This document shows positions 37,461 through 46,847 of a stretch of DNA of 64,000 nt, one piece after another. The notes below the pieces were generated by a model. It ran no database searches. It was not told the DNA's origin and was given only the letters and a program-made list of their open reading frames with translations. The number at the start of each line of letters is the position of its first letter. Position 1 is the stretch's first letter. The position numbers were made by a program, and so were the translations under genes. The DNA lies in assembly GCA_963772335.1 (NCBI GenBank), contig CAVYXF010000005.1, forward strand, positions 62,001-126,000, read 5' to 3'. The stretch is from CAVYXF01 sp963772335. GTDB lineage: Bacteria > Pseudomonadota > Alphaproteobacteria > Rhizobiales > Rhodomicrobiaceae.

Positions 37461-38339
37461 ATGGTCAGCAAGGTGACACAAAATCTGGGATTGCTGAGGC
37501 GAACGGCGGTGCTGGCCGGGCTGGTCGTCGCGCTGCTGATCGCGGCCGCTCCGGCCGGCATCGCGCAGGACGTCCTCGCCCCATCGGCCTCGGAGTGGCG
37601 CGAGGACCAGTTCGGCCCGAAGCCCGACTGGTCGTGGCTGGTGGTGCTGCGCTTCGTCACCGAGTCCGACTACCCGCCGTTCAACTATTATGACGAGGAC
37701 GGCGCGCTGACCGGCTTCAATGTCGATCTGGCGCGGGCGATCTGCGCCGAGCTGGACGTCACCTGCGAGATCAATCCGCAGGAATGGGGCAACATGGTGA
37801 AGTCGGTGCAGGGCGAGCAGGCCGACGCCATCATCGCCTCGATGGCGATCACGCCCTCAACCATCGAGCAGGTCGATTTCACCGACGGCTATTACGCGAC
37901 GCCGGCGAAATTCGTGACCCGTACCGCCAGCAAGATCGCCGATGTCACCCCCGAAGCGCTCAACGGGGTGAAGATCGGCGTGATCAAGGACACCGCGCAT
38001 GAGCATTATCTGCGCGACTTCTTCGGGGAGTCGGACATCGTCACCTTCGACACCGACGCCGACCTTCGCGCCGCGCTGAAGGAGGGCAAGGTCGAGGCGA
38101 TCTTCGGCGATGCGATCACGCTGATGTTCTGGCTGAACGGCCAGGAAGCGGAAGGCTGCTGCCAGTTCCGCGGCCGCGGTTTCCTGGAGTCGCGCTATTT
38201 CGGCGAGGGCGTCGGGATCGCGGTGGAGAAGGGCAATATCCGGCTGAAGGAAGTGCTGAATTACGCGCTGGCGCGGGTGCGCGCCTCCGGGCGGTTCGAG
38301 GAGCTGTTGCTGCGGTATTTCCCGCTCGCGATTTATTAG
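37461..38339 (+). CDS. Periplasmic amino-acid-type ABC transporter substrate-binding protein
   Basis: SBP family 3 protein, 292 residues from ATG 37461 (GTG at 37452 is an alternative). The signal peptide is RRTAVLAGLVVALLIAAAPA with cleavage near GIAQD. The binding-domain motifs are ESDYPPFNYYDEDGALTGFN, DLARAICAELDVTCEI, ADAIIASMAITPSTIEQVDF and GVKIGVIKDTAHEHYL. No permease or ATPase gene is adjacent, so it is an orphan binding protein. The AAGGGGTGAGG sequence just before the start acts as the ribosome-binding site. Ligand type (polar amino acid) is family-level inference. Confidence 0.9.
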   Translation: MVSKVTQNLGLLRRTAVLAGLVVALLIAAAPAGIAQDVLAPSASEWREDQFGPKPDWSWLVVLRFVTESDYPPFNYYDEDGALTGFNVDLARAICAELDVTCEINPQEWGNMVKSVQGEQADAIIASMAITPSTIEQVDFTDGYYATPAKFVTRTASKIADVTPEALNGVKIGVIKDTAHEHYLRDFFGESDIVTFDTDADLRAALKEGKVEAIFGDAITLMFWLNGQEAEGCCQFRGRGFLESRYFGEGVGIAVEKGNIRLKEVLNYALARVRASGRFEELLLRYFPLAIY

Positions 38340-38365
38340 GCCGGTGTTCGTCTGGGAGTGAGGCG

Positions 38366-38770
38366 ATGGCAATCGACGGACTGACGACGCTCGCCAGCAA
38401 TCACGATGCCGCCGAAACGATGAAGCGGCTGCTGTCTGCGATCGAAGCGCGGGGCATGACGGTGTTCGCCCGCATCGATCATGCCGCCGGGGCCAAGGCG
38501 GCGGGCCTGGATCTGCGGCCGACCGAACTGGTGATTTTCGGTGCGGCGAAAGCGGGGACGCCGCTGATGCAGGCTGCGCAGACCATTGGCATCGATCTGC
38601 CGCTCAAGGCCTTGGTCTGGCAGGACGCGGGCGGAAAGGGCTGGATCTCATATAATGATCCGGGCTGGCTGGTCACACGTCACGGTCTCGGCAGCGAGGC
38701 CGGAGCCGTTGCGCAGAGAATGGCGGCGCTTCTGGCTGAGATCGCCCAAGAGGCCGTCGGCGCCGCGTGA
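38366..38770 (+). CDS. DUF302 domain protein
   Basis: 134 residues, intact. The pattern TLASNHDAAETMKRLLSAIE, GMTVFARIDHAAGAKAAGLD and RPTELVIFGAAKAGTPLMQA is the classic DUF302 start, followed by DLPLKALVWQDAGGKGWISY and NDPGWLVTRHGLG. The fold is a small alpha/beta dimer of unknown function. It follows the binding protein by 26 bases with a GTGAGG ribosome-binding site, so the two may be co-transcribed. Confidence 0.9.
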   Translation: MAIDGLTTLASNHDAAETMKRLLSAIEARGMTVFARIDHAAGAKAAGLDLRPTELVIFGAAKAGTPLMQAAQTIGIDLPLKALVWQDAGGKGWISYNDPGWLVTRHGLGSEAGAVAQRMAALLAEIAQEAVGAA

Positions 38771-38797
38771 CGCAAGCCGCTCCGCACCGGCACACCA

Positions 38798-38926
38798 TCA
38801 CCGGCTGCGCTTCGCGTCGCTCCTGGCGATTTCCGCCTCCGCAAGCTCGCGAAGCACCCGGTTGATCTTGGTTTGCCAGCGCGGACCTTGCGCGCGGAAA
38901 TGGTCGAGCACATTGCGGCCTAGCGC
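38798..38926 (-). pseudogene. Remnant of a BrnA-type (DUF4415) antitoxin gene
   Basis: The minus strand reads RNVLDHFRAQGPRWQTKINR, then VLRELAEAEIARSD and a stop at 38798-38800. This is the C-terminal ribbon-helix-helix part of BrnA antitoxins. The N-terminal half and the BrnT toxin are absent, and an upstream in-frame stop precedes it at about 38925. It therefore looks like a leftover of a lost toxin-antitoxin locus. Confidence 0.55.
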
Positions 38927-38960
38927 TCAGGCGGCCTGGACGCGCCCTTAAACGCCGCAC

Positions 38961-39413
38961 TCAGCAGGTGATGAGGTCGGTATGTCCGAAGCCTTTGCTG
39001 TAGTCGAGCACGGAGATCACCGTCGGTGTGACGCGGAAGATGTGCACCTGGTCGGGGGTTGGCATCGGGAACGGCAAGGCGGGATGTTCGGGATATTTCG
39101 TCGGAAGGAGGCCGAGGATGCGGCCCGCCTCGGCTGGGTCGGTCACTTTTTCCGCTCGCGCCGCCATCGACAGGCCGGTGATCTCCATCAGGTTCGGCGT
39201 GTCGTGATCGACGGTCAGCGAGACCCGGTTGTCATGGGCGAGATTGCGCGCCTTCTGGCTGTCGAGGCCGCAGAGAAAATAGAGGGTGAGGCCTTCGTTC
39301 ACATAGCCCACGGTGGTCGCCTGCGGCCAACCGTCGGGGCGCAGCGTCGCGACCGTCATGATCCGGTGCTGATCGAGCAGCGTCAGGATTTTCTGTCTGA
39401 TCTCCTGGTCCAT
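38961..39413 (-). CDS. Pyridoxamine 5'-phosphate oxidase-family FMN-binding protein
   Basis: 150 residues from ATG 39411, which is preceded by GAGGCACC; an upstream ATG at 39480 would add an unlikely tail. Motifs: QHRIMTVATLRPDGWPQATT (strand with the FMN phosphate site), GYVNEGLTLYFLCGLDSQKA, NLAHDNRVSLTVDHDT. The small split-barrel fold binds FMN or F420 and often reduces small molecules or heme breakdown products. Specific function is not evident; the neighbours give no hint. Confidence 0.85.
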   Translation of the reverse strand: MDQEIRQKILTLLDQHRIMTVATLRPDGWPQATTVGYVNEGLTLYFLCGLDSQKARNLAHDNRVSLTVDHDTPNLMEITGLSMAARAEKVTDPAEAGRILGLLPTKYPEHPALPFPMPTPDQVHIFRVTPTVISVLDYSKGFGHTDLITC

Positions 39414-39611
39414 GGGTGCCTCGCTGGTTGTGGGTGAGCTGCAGCATCGGCCATCATAGGAAATCGCCGGATTGTCCGGCATTGACGGATATCAAGCGCG
39501 CCAGGTCTTTGCCGCCTCGGCAAGGCCGATTGACGCTGTGAGGCCGGCCCATTAGGGTTCGCCGCATTGCAAAGCAGCATGCGGCCAGCCGCCGCCACAG
39601 GACACCCGACA

Positions 39612-41246
39612 ATGTCAGACGATGCGCAGTTGAGAGCTCTGGCCATGGCCAGCAAGGCCTGGCCGTTCGAGGAGGCACGAAAGCTCATCGCCCGCATCGA
39701 GAAACACGGCAGCGGCGGTGATCGTCCCGTGCTGTTCGAGACCGGTTACGGCCCTTCCGGCCTGCCGCATATCGGCACGTTCGGCGAGGTTGCGCGAACG
39801 ACCATGGTGCGTCATGCGTTCGAGACGCTGACCGGGGCGAAGACGCGGCTGATCTGCTTCTCCGACGATCTCGACGGGCTGCGCAAGGTGCCCGACAACG
39901 TGCCGAACAAGGACATGATGGCGCGCTTCATCGACCATCCGCTGTCGGCGATCCCGGACCCGTTCACCAACGAATATCCAAGCTTTGCCGCGCACAACAA
40001 TGCGCGGCTCAGGCGGTTTCTCGATCGCTTCGGCTTCGAATACGAGTTCCTGTCGGCGACCGAATGCTACAGCTCGGGCATGATGGACGCGACGCTCTTA
40101 AAAATGCTCGCGGTCTACGACAAGGTGATGGACATCATCCTGCCGACCGTCGGCGAGGAGCGGCGCCGGACCTATTCGCCGTTCCTGCCGATCTCGCCGC
40201 GCACCGGACGCGTGCTGCAGGTGCCGATGATCGCGCGCGATATCGCGGCCGGCACGATCACCTATGTCGATCCCGAAACGCGCGAGGAGGTGACGACGCC
40301 CGTCACCGGCGGCCGGGTCAAGTGCCAGTGGAAGGCGGACTGGGCGCTGCGCTGGACAGCGCTCGGCGTCGACTATGAGATGGCCGGCAAGGACCTGATC
40401 GACAGCGTGACGCTGTCATCGAAGATCTGCCGGGCGCTCGGCGGCACGCCGCCGGAGGGCTTCAATTACGAGCTGTTCCTGGACGAGCGCGGCGAGAAGA
40501 TCTCCAAGTCGAAGGGCAACGGGCTCACCATCGACGAATGGCTGACCTATGCGACGCCGGAGAGCCTGTCGCTGTTCATGTACCAGAAGCCGAAGACCGC
40601 CAAGCGCCTCTATTTCGATGTGATCCCCAAGCATGTCGATGAATATTTCACCTTCCTCGGCAAGTACCCCGCGGAGGGCGAGGAGGAGCGGCTGAGCAAT
40701 CCGGTCTGGCACATCCATGCCGGCACGCCGCCTACGGTGAGCGTGCCGGTCAGCTTTGCGCTGCTGCTCAATCTGGTGAGCGCATCGAATTCCCAGGACA
40801 AGGGCGTGCTGTGGGGCTTCATCCGCCGCTATGCGCCGGGCGCGAGCCCCGAGACCCATCCCGAGCTTGACCGGCTGGTCGGCTACGCGATCGCCTATTT
40901 CCACGATTTCGTCGAGCCGACCAAGCACTACCGGCCGCCGAGCGATCAGGAGCGGGCGGCTTTCGCCGATCTCTACCAGCGGCTCGGCACCGTCCCGGAG
41001 CGGGCGACCGGCGAGGAGATCCAGAACATCGTTTATGAGATCGGCAAGGCGCATGGCTTCGAGCCGCTGCGCAACTGGTTCCAGGGCCTCTACGAGGTGC
41101 TGCTCGGCCAGTCGCAGGGCCCGCGCTTCGGCTCGTTCGTCGAGCTCTACGGCGTGGAGGAGACCCGCGAGATGATCGCGCGGGTGATCGAGCCGGCAGG
41201 CGGCACGTCGGCGAAGGGCAAGACGCAAACCGCCGCGCAGGCATGA
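39612..41246 (+). CDS. lysS: Lysyl-tRNA synthetase, class I
   Basis: Charges tRNA-Lys with lysine. 544 residues from ATG 39612. The HIGH-type motif is GPSGLPHIGTFGEVARTTMV and the KMSKS-type motif is GEKISKSKGNGLTIDEWLTY, both in the class I order; ICFSDDLDGLRKVPDNVPN and FNYELFLDERGEK are class I LysRS regions. Alphaproteobacteria generally use this archaeal-type class I enzyme rather than the class II one, which supports the taxonomic reading. The stop overlaps the mutY start (ATGA at 41243). Intact. Confidence 0.97.
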   Translation: MSDDAQLRALAMASKAWPFEEARKLIARIEKHGSGGDRPVLFETGYGPSGLPHIGTFGEVARTTMVRHAFETLTGAKTRLICFSDDLDGLRKVPDNVPNKDMMARFIDHPLSAIPDPFTNEYPSFAAHNNARLRRFLDRFGFEYEFLSATECYSSGMMDATLLKMLAVYDKVMDIILPTVGEERRRTYSPFLPISPRTGRVLQVPMIARDIAAGTITYVDPETREEVTTPVTGGRVKCQWKADWALRWTALGVDYEMAGKDLIDSVTLSSKICRALGGTPPEGFNYELFLDERGEKISKSKGNGLTIDEWLTYATPESLSLFMYQKPKTAKRLYFDVIPKHVDEYFTFLGKYPAEGEEERLSNPVWHIHAGTPPTVSVPVSFALLLNLVSASNSQDKGVLWGFIRRYAPGASPETHPELDRLVGYAIAYFHDFVEPTKHYRPPSDQERAAFADLYQRLGTVPERATGEEIQNIVYEIGKAHGFEPLRNWFQGLYEVLLGQSQGPRFGSFVELYGVEETREMIARVIEPAGGTSAKGKTQTAAQA

Positions 41247-42331
41247 CGGTAACGGACGCAGCCGAGGACGATGCGGCCAGCGTCGACGCCGGCAGGGTCG
41301 CGTCCGACCTCCTCGCCTGGTACGACCGTTCGGCGCGGGTGCTGCCCTGGCGCTCGCCGCCCGGCGTGCACGCCGACCCCTATCACGTCTGGCTGTCGGA
41401 GATCATGCTGCAGCAGACCACGGTGAAGGCGGTCATCCCCTATTACCGCAAGTTCGTGCATCGCTGGCCGACCGTCACCGCGCTCGCCGATGCAGAGATC
41501 GACGGGGTGATGGCGGCGTGGGCCGGGCTCGGCTATTACTCGCGGGCGCGCAATCTGCACGCCTGCGCCATAGCCGTGGCGGAGACGCACGGAGGGGAAT
41601 TTCCGCGCGACGAAGCGGCACTGCGCGCCCTGCCCGGCATCGGCGGCTATACCGCGGCGGCGATTGCGGCGATCGCGTTCGACATCCCGGCGACCGCGGT
41701 CGACGGCAATGTCGAGCGGGTGGTGGCGCGGCTGTTCGCCGTGGAAGAGCCGCTTCCGGCCGCGAAGCCGCGGATCAAGGCGCTGGCGGCCCGCCTGACA
41801 CCGCACCAGCGGCCCGGCGATTTCACCCAGGCGATGATGGACCTCGGCGCCTCGATCTGTGCGCCGCGCTCCCCCTCCTGCCTGGTGTGCCCGGTGAACG
41901 CGCATTGCCTCGGCTCGGCCGGCGGCATCGCCGAGATGCTGCCGGTCAAGGCGAAGAAAGGCGAAAAGCCCCAGCGCTATGGCGCCGCGTTCCTCGCCAT
42001 TCGCGAGGACGGCGCGGTGCTGCTGCGCCGCCGTCCTCCCAAGGGCCTGCTCGGCGGCATGCTGGAGGTGCCCTCGACCGCCTGGGGCGCGGCCATGCCG
42101 GATCGCGATGACGCCGTCGCGCAGGCTCCCTTCCCTGCCGACTGGCATCCCGTCGCCGGCATCGTCCGGCACACCTTCACCCATTTCGACCTGCATCTTG
42201 CCGTTTATCGCACAGCCGGCATCCCTGGCGACGTGCCGGCCGGCTCGGGCGCGTGGTATCCGCAGATGAGCCTGCGCACCGAGGCGCTGCCGAGCGTCAT
42301 GCACAAGGTGCTGGCTCACGGCCTCGGCTGA
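41243..42331 (+). CDS. mutY: A/G-specific adenine DNA glycosylase
   Basis: Base-excision repair enzyme that removes adenine mispaired with 8-oxoguanine. 362 residues, intact. The N-terminal motif WLSEIMLQQTTVKAVIPYY holds the catalytic glutamate; RALPGIGGYTAAAIAAIAFD is the helix-hairpin-helix, with the catalytic aspartate at AVDGNVERVVARLF. The iron-sulfur ligands are CAPRSPSCLVCPVNAHC. The C-terminal NUDIX-like domain (FLAIREDGAVLLRRRPPKG, then GIVRHTFTHFDLHLAVY) reads the 8-oxoG. Translationally coupled to lysS. Confidence 0.97.
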   Translation: MTVTDAAEDDAASVDAGRVASDLLAWYDRSARVLPWRSPPGVHADPYHVWLSEIMLQQTTVKAVIPYYRKFVHRWPTVTALADAEIDGVMAAWAGLGYYSRARNLHACAIAVAETHGGEFPRDEAALRALPGIGGYTAAAIAAIAFDIPATAVDGNVERVVARLFAVEEPLPAAKPRIKALAARLTPHQRPGDFTQAMMDLGASICAPRSPSCLVCPVNAHCLGSAGGIAEMLPVKAKKGEKPQRYGAAFLAIREDGAVLLRRRPPKGLLGGMLEVPSTAWGAAMPDRDDAVAQAPFPADWHPVAGIVRHTFTHFDLHLAVYRTAGIPGDVPAGSGAWYPQMSLRTEALPSVMHKVLAHGLG

Positions 42332-42393
42332 TCAAATCCGCGCCGGATCGCCGGTGCCGGAAGCAGCCGCACGACGTCGGCCCTCCCTCTGAC

Positions 42394-42521
42394 GTCATCC
42401 TCGCGAAAGCGAGGATCCAGTACGCCGCAGTGGAGCAGAAGTGCGCCGAGCCCTGCAAATCGCACCGGCTTTTACCCCCAGACCTCGGTGTTTACTGGGT
42501 CCTCGCTTTGGCGAGGATGAC
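42394..42521. repeat. 128-base palindromic element with hairpin ends (REP-doublet or MITE-like)
   Basis: The left end is GTCATCCTCGCGAAAGCGAG followed by GATCCAGTA, and the right end is its reverse complement with three mismatches. Each end also folds alone: ATCCTCGC-GAAA-GCGAGGAT on the left. The interior is about 70 bases without coding. It lies between converging genes (mutY and the FAD oxidoreductase), a usual place for REP-like elements, and can also serve as a bidirectional terminator. Confidence 0.8.
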
Positions 42522-42564
42522 GGTTGTGCGCTTGGCAGGCCTCGTAGCCTACGCCGATCCCGCC

Positions 42565-43893
42565 TCAGCGGCTGTCCACCAGATGGAACGCCGCCGCGCC
42601 GACCTCGTAATAGGCGGCCTTTGCCGCGGTCAGGCTTTCCGAATGCCCGTCGCAGACCGGCAGCGGCAGCACGCTCTCGTCGCCGCTCATCAGAAAAGCC
42701 GCGGCCGCCTTGCCGAACACCGTGCCGGGCGCGATGCCGCGGCCGCTATAGCCATAGATGCTGATCGCGCGCGGGCCGAAGCCGACGATTTTGGGGATGT
42801 GATCGGCGGTCATGGCGATGCGGCCATGCCAGCCATATTCGAAAGACTGCTCGGCGGCATGGGGAAACAGTACCGCGAGCTTGCGCCGCGCCCAGCCGCG
42901 ATGCAGCCGCCGCGCGGGACCGTTCAGCGACCCCATCGCCCCGACGATCAGCCGGCCGGCGCCATCCAGGCGGAAGGACGACATGACCTGAGCGGTGTCC
43001 CAGCAGCCCTGGCGTTCGGGAAGGATCGCCGCGCGCAGATTATCGCTCAGCGGCGTGGTCGCGAACTGGAAGTAATGCACCGGCGTATAATGCGGACGCG
43101 GCGCTCCGGGGAGCGGCGTGTGATAGGCATTGGTGGCGATCAGCAGCGCTCCGGCAGTGACCCGCCCGAGCCGGGTGCTGACCTGCCAGCTTTCTCCCTC
43201 CCGCAGGATCGTGCGCGCGGGGCTCTCCTCGAAGAGAAGCGCGCCGGCTGCCTCTGCCGCGCCTGCAAGACCGCGGGCATAGCTCAGCGGCTGGATGGTG
43301 CCGGCGCGGCTGTCGAGCAGCGCGCCGAGATAAATGCTGGTCCCGATCCTGGCGCGGGTCTGCTCGCCGGTGAGCAGGCGCACCGGCCAGCCTCGCGCCT
43401 GATATTGCCGCAGCCTTCGCCTGAGATTGGCGAGACCCTCGCGGGAATGAGCGCAATGCAGCGTGCCGCTGCGGGTCGCGTCGCAGGGGATGCCATGCCT
43501 TTCGATCAGCGAGAACACCAGCTCCGCACCATCGGCGAGAATGGCACTGAATCGCGCGCCGACCTCCTGCCCGAGGAGTTCCTCCACTCTGTCGGGCTCG
43601 AGCCATAGGCCGGGATTGACCAGGCCGACATTACGGCCCGATCCGCCCGCGCCGATCACCCGCGCCTCGAGCAGCACCACCGAGGCGCCGGCCTCGGCCA
43701 GATGCAGCGCCGCCGCGAGACCGGTGAAGCCGCCGCCGATGATGACGACATCGGCCCGGGTCTCGCCGGTGAACCGCGCCCGCCGGGCATCGGTGCCGGC
43801 CGTACGCAGCCAGGCCGAGGCGTCGATGTCATCGGTGGCGCGCCCGGTGTCACCGGTCAACCGATCCTGCCGCGGGGTCTCTTCGCCGGACAT
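42565..43893 (-). CDS. FAD-dependent oxidoreductase (DAO family)
   Basis: 443 residues, intact. FAD motif ADVVIIGGGFTGLAAALHLA with the glutamate at strand 2 (VVLLEA), then GSGRNVGLVNPGLWLEP. The C-terminal FAD-binding GYSGRGIAPGTVFGKAAAAF is also seen. The closest family is gamma-glutamylputrescine oxidase / sarcosine oxidase-like amine oxidases, but the substrate is not evident. GTG at 43894-43896 is an alternative start one codon upstream. It begins nine bases after the stop of the histidine kinase gene, so it may be co-transcribed with it. Confidence 0.9.
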   Translation of the reverse strand: MSGEETPRQDRLTGDTGRATDDIDASAWLRTAGTDARRARFTGETRADVVIIGGGFTGLAAALHLAEAGASVVLLEARVIGAGGSGRNVGLVNPGLWLEPDRVEELLGQEVGARFSAILADGAELVFSLIERHGIPCDATRSGTLHCAHSREGLANLRRRLRQYQARGWPVRLLTGEQTRARIGTSIYLGALLDSRAGTIQPLSYARGLAGAAEAAGALLFEESPARTILREGESWQVSTRLGRVTAGALLIATNAYHTPLPGAPRPHYTPVHYFQFATTPLSDNLRAAILPERQGCWDTAQVMSSFRLDGAGRLIVGAMGSLNGPARRLHRGWARRKLAVLFPHAAEQSFEYGWHGRIAMTADHIPKIVGFGPRAISIYGYSGRGIAPGTVFGKAAAAFLMSGDESVLPLPVCDGHSESLTAAKAAYYEVGAAAFHLVDSR

Positions 43894-43902
43894 CACCAGG
43901 CC

Positions 43903-45082
43903 TCAGCCGACCGGCATGGTGAAGGTGAACCGGGTCTCGGCGGGAGACGAGTTCCACCTCCAGACGGCCGCCATGCGCCCGTGCAATCTGGCTGGCGATA
44001 TAAAGGCCAAGGCCGAGGCCCTGCTGGTGGGCTCCGCCGGCAGCGCGAAAGAAGGGTTTAAACAGACTCTCCATGACGGAGGCGGGAAGCGGATCGCCCT
44101 GATTGGCGACGGAGAGCACGAACTGCCCGCCGGCCACCGCAGCGTGCACCTTGACCGGGGTGGCCTCGGCGCCATGGATCAGGGCGTTGCCCGCGAGATT
44201 GGACAGAAGCTGGCCGATGCGGACCGGATCGCAGTCAACGGCCTCGGCATCGCCGAGTGCGAAATCGGTCTCGATCACCCGGTCCGGCCACACCGCCTGC
44301 AGCTCGGCGACGACATGAGCGATCACCGGCTTGACCGGCTCTGAGCGGCGCTGCAGCGTCAGGCCGCCGCCCAGCCGGCCGCGCGCGAAGTCGAGCATAT
44401 TGCTGATCAGGCCGGACATGCGCGCCGTGCTGTTCCGCATCAGGGTGACGATGGTCTTCGCCTTTTCGTCGAGCGGCGTGCGCAACAGGGCGCGCGTCCC
44501 GGCATCGATCGAGGCGAGCGGGTTGCGCAGGTCATGGCCGAGCACCGCGATGAACTGCTCGCGCAGCTCCGCGACCTTGTGCGCGTCGGACAGGTTCCTC
44601 TCGGTGACGGCAAGGCGGTCGCGCGCGTCGAGATGAAAAGCGATCAGGTCGGCGAACAGTCTGAACATGCCGACGATTTCGGGCGCCTCGACGCGGGCCG
44701 GGCGCGGATCGATCGCGCAGAGCGTGCCGAAGAACTGGCCGTCCCGCGTCCAGATCGGCATCGAGATATAGCTCTGGAAGCCATAGAGGGCGGGGGTGGG
44801 ATGCGTGCAGTAGCGCGGATCTAACGCCACATGGTCGATCATCACCGCCTCCCCACTCTGGCGGATCTGATCGCAGATCGTGGTCTCGAGCTTCAGCTCG
44901 CCGCCGGGCTCGAGGCCAAACGCGATCTCATCGCGAACCGCGCAGGCGACCCAGCGCTCCTCGGTCACCCGCGCGATGGCGGCAAACCCCATGCCCGTCG
45001 TCCGGCAGACGACCTCCAGGATGGTGGGTGTGGCATCGATGCTGGCGATGCGTGCAACATCATGTTTGGGATCGTAATTCAA
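43903..45082 (-). CDS. GAF-domain sensor histidine kinase (frameshift near C-terminus)
   Basis: About 393 residues from TTG 45080-45082; an in-frame stop just upstream leaves TTG as the first start. The GAF domain covers about residues 15-165 (TILEVVCRTTGMGFAAIARV, then GFQSYISMPIWTRDGQFFGT LCA). The HisKA motif FIAVLGHDLRNPLASIDAGT carries the phospho-accepting histidine, and the ATPase shows LSNLAGNALIHG and GLGLGLYIASQIARAHGG. A slip near 43946 moves the end to the frame reading SSPAETRFTFTMPVG, stop at 43903. No response regulator is adjacent, so the partner is unknown. Confidence 0.88.
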
Positions 45083-45236
45083 GTTGAAGCTTCACTTTCC
45101 GGGTGCGCCAGACTAGCTGCATCCTCGGCAAAGGTCACGTGCGGCGTTCCTGGCGAGGATGCCACAGCAAACCCAGCTTTGCTCGCCGCTGCCCGGCCGG
45201 ATGCTTGAGAAATAGCTTGGCCAGGGACGCGGCCGC

Positions 45237-45695
45237 CTACGCGTCGTCCAGAAATGCTGCGACGGCTGCATTGGCGCGCAGCTCCTGCAGCTGCGTATCC
45301 GTCGGAAGCTGGGGCCGGTCGCGCTCGCGGTTCACCATGCACAGGAAGCCGAGCGGCTCCCCGGCCGCGGCGCGGAACTGATGCCAGGTCAGCGAGGGGA
45401 TCGACACGAGGTCGTTCGGCCCGACGTCCATCACCCGATCGCCGACCATACAGCGGCCATGGCCGCGAAAAATCATCACCGCATGCACATGCTCATGGCG
45501 CTCCAGCGTCGAGTGGCCGCCGGCGGCGATCTCGAAATAGCGCAGCTCGGCAAGGAGGTTCGGGTCGTCGAACAGCACCTGGCGGGTGACATCCTTGAAG
45601 GGTGCGGCCCCGTCCGCCTTGTAGGCCAGCATGTCGACATCCGCCCATCGCCCGGGCTCGCCGGCGCTGCGGAAGGTTTTCGGTTGACGGCTCAT
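45237..45695 (-). CDS. Cupin-domain protein coupled to a RuBisCO-like protein gene
   Basis: 152 residues. The cupin metal-binding motif is STLERHEHVHAVMIFRGHGR, with GDRVMDVGPNDLVSIPSLTW HQF as the second motif. The start overlaps the stop of the RuBisCO-like gene by four bases. Possible roles are an isomerase or a lactone/sugar-acid processing step in the same pathway as the RuBisCO-like protein. No further specificity can be read. Confidence 0.85.
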   Translation of the reverse strand: MSRQPKTFRSAGEPGRWADVDMLAYKADGAAPFKDVTRQVLFDDPNLLAELRYFEIAAGGHSTLERHEHVHAVMIFRGHGRCMVGDRVMDVGPNDLVSIPSLTWHQFRAAAGEPLGFLCMVNRERDRPQLPTDTQLQELRANAAVAAFLDDA

Positions 45696-46798
45696 GGCTG
45701 GCGGCTCCTGCTCAAGGCGGCGACGTCCTGAACGAACGCCGCCGTCTCTGAGGTGAGGCGCTCACGGGCGGAAAGCAAGCCGCCGCCAATCAAAATCATG
45801 GTGTCGGTGCCGTAGAAATCGATCAGCTCCGGCAGCCGGTCGCGGGTCATGCCGCCCGCCGGCACCGGCAGCGCTGGCCTCAGGCCATGCCAGTCGGCCC
45901 TGGCCTCGCGCGCGATCGCGGCGCAGCTCTCGGGCGAATAGCCGAACCGGCCGCCATAATTGGGGAAGATGGTCGCATCGGCGCCGAACAGCCGGAACAG
46001 CTTGCCGAGCAGTAGAGGCGGCGCGATGCGCGCGGCGCCGCCCAGCGCCGGATGGGCGAGGAAGGCGATGTCCGGGTGCTCGCGGGTGATGGCGCGAAAC
46101 GCCGGCAGGCCGACCACCATCGGCGTGATTACCACCGTGTCGAGCCCTGCGTCGCGGACGATGCGCAGCTGGGCGCGAAGCTGGTCGAGATGGCCGGACA
46201 GGTTCGGCGCATAGCGCACGGCATGGCCGGTCTTGTCCGAGGCGCGACGCACGGCGTCGGCACAGGCCGGCACCCGCGCCGCGAACGGGCTGTAGTGCTG
46301 CTCGGCGAGGCCATGGTCGTCCTTGATATAATCGACGCCGCCTTCGGCGAACCGCCCGGCTATAACGGCAAGCCCCTCCGGCGCGAGCCCTTGCGGCTTG
46401 AGCGCGGTGCAGGTCATCGCCCGCCCCGCTGCCCCGGCGCGCTGCCGGAGCCCGTCGGCACCGACATTGGGACCGCTCAGGCGCCGGACGAGGTCGGCCG
46501 GCAGCTCGACATCCTCCAGCGTGACGAAGGCGTGCAGCGAGCTGTTGCCGAACAGCATGTTCATGATCTGCCCGGGATCCTCGCCGAAGGTCTCGGTCGC
46601 GAGTGCGACGCGGACGCGGAACAGGTCGTCGCCAATCGGCTCGATGCTCTCCACCTGCCCGGCGATCTCTGCGCGCACCCGCGCATCCTCGATCGCGTCG
46701 AGCGGCATCTCCACGCTCTGCTCGACGGCAAGATTTTGCGCCCGGGATTCGATGTCCCGGGCGCTCGATGAGATGTGATAGACGGCGATGGTCCTCAT
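45692..46798 (-). CDS. Form IV RuBisCO-like protein
   Basis: 368 residues from ATG 46796-46798, after a GGGGAG ribosome-binding site. The N-terminal domain ends near residue 110; the barrel begins with the lysine motif TCTALKPQGLAPEGLAV (RuBisCO strand 1) and shows FAEGGVDYIKDDHGLAEQHY. The lysine that is carbamylated in true RuBisCO is present, but the following acidic DDE triplet reads DDH. The C-terminal glycine-rich phosphate site (MILIGGGLLS) is kept. So this is not a CO2-fixing enzyme but a form IV relative; members of the 'non-photo' group act as decarboxylase-like enzymes in apiose/isoapionate catabolism. The exact reaction is not established here. Confidence 0.88.
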   Translation of the reverse strand: MRTIAVYHISSSARDIESRAQNLAVEQSVEMPLDAIEDARVRAEIAGQVESIEPIGDDLFRVRVALATETFGEDPGQIMNMLFGNSSLHAFVTLEDVELPADLVRRLSGPNVGADGLRQRAGAAGRAMTCTALKPQGLAPEGLAVIAGRFAEGGVDYIKDDHGLAEQHYSPFAARVPACADAVRRASDKTGHAVRYAPNLSGHLDQLRAQLRIVRDAGLDTVVITPMVVGLPAFRAITREHPDIAFLAHPALGGAARIAPPLLLGKLFRLFGADATIFPNYGGRFGYSPESCAAIAREARADWHGLRPALPVPAGGMTRDRLPELIDFYGTDTMILIGGGLLSARERLTSETAAFVQDVAALSRSRQP

Positions 46799-46847
46799 GG
46801 GCTCCCCATTCGCGGCAACGGCCGGCGGGGGCTCGAAGTGGGAGGGA

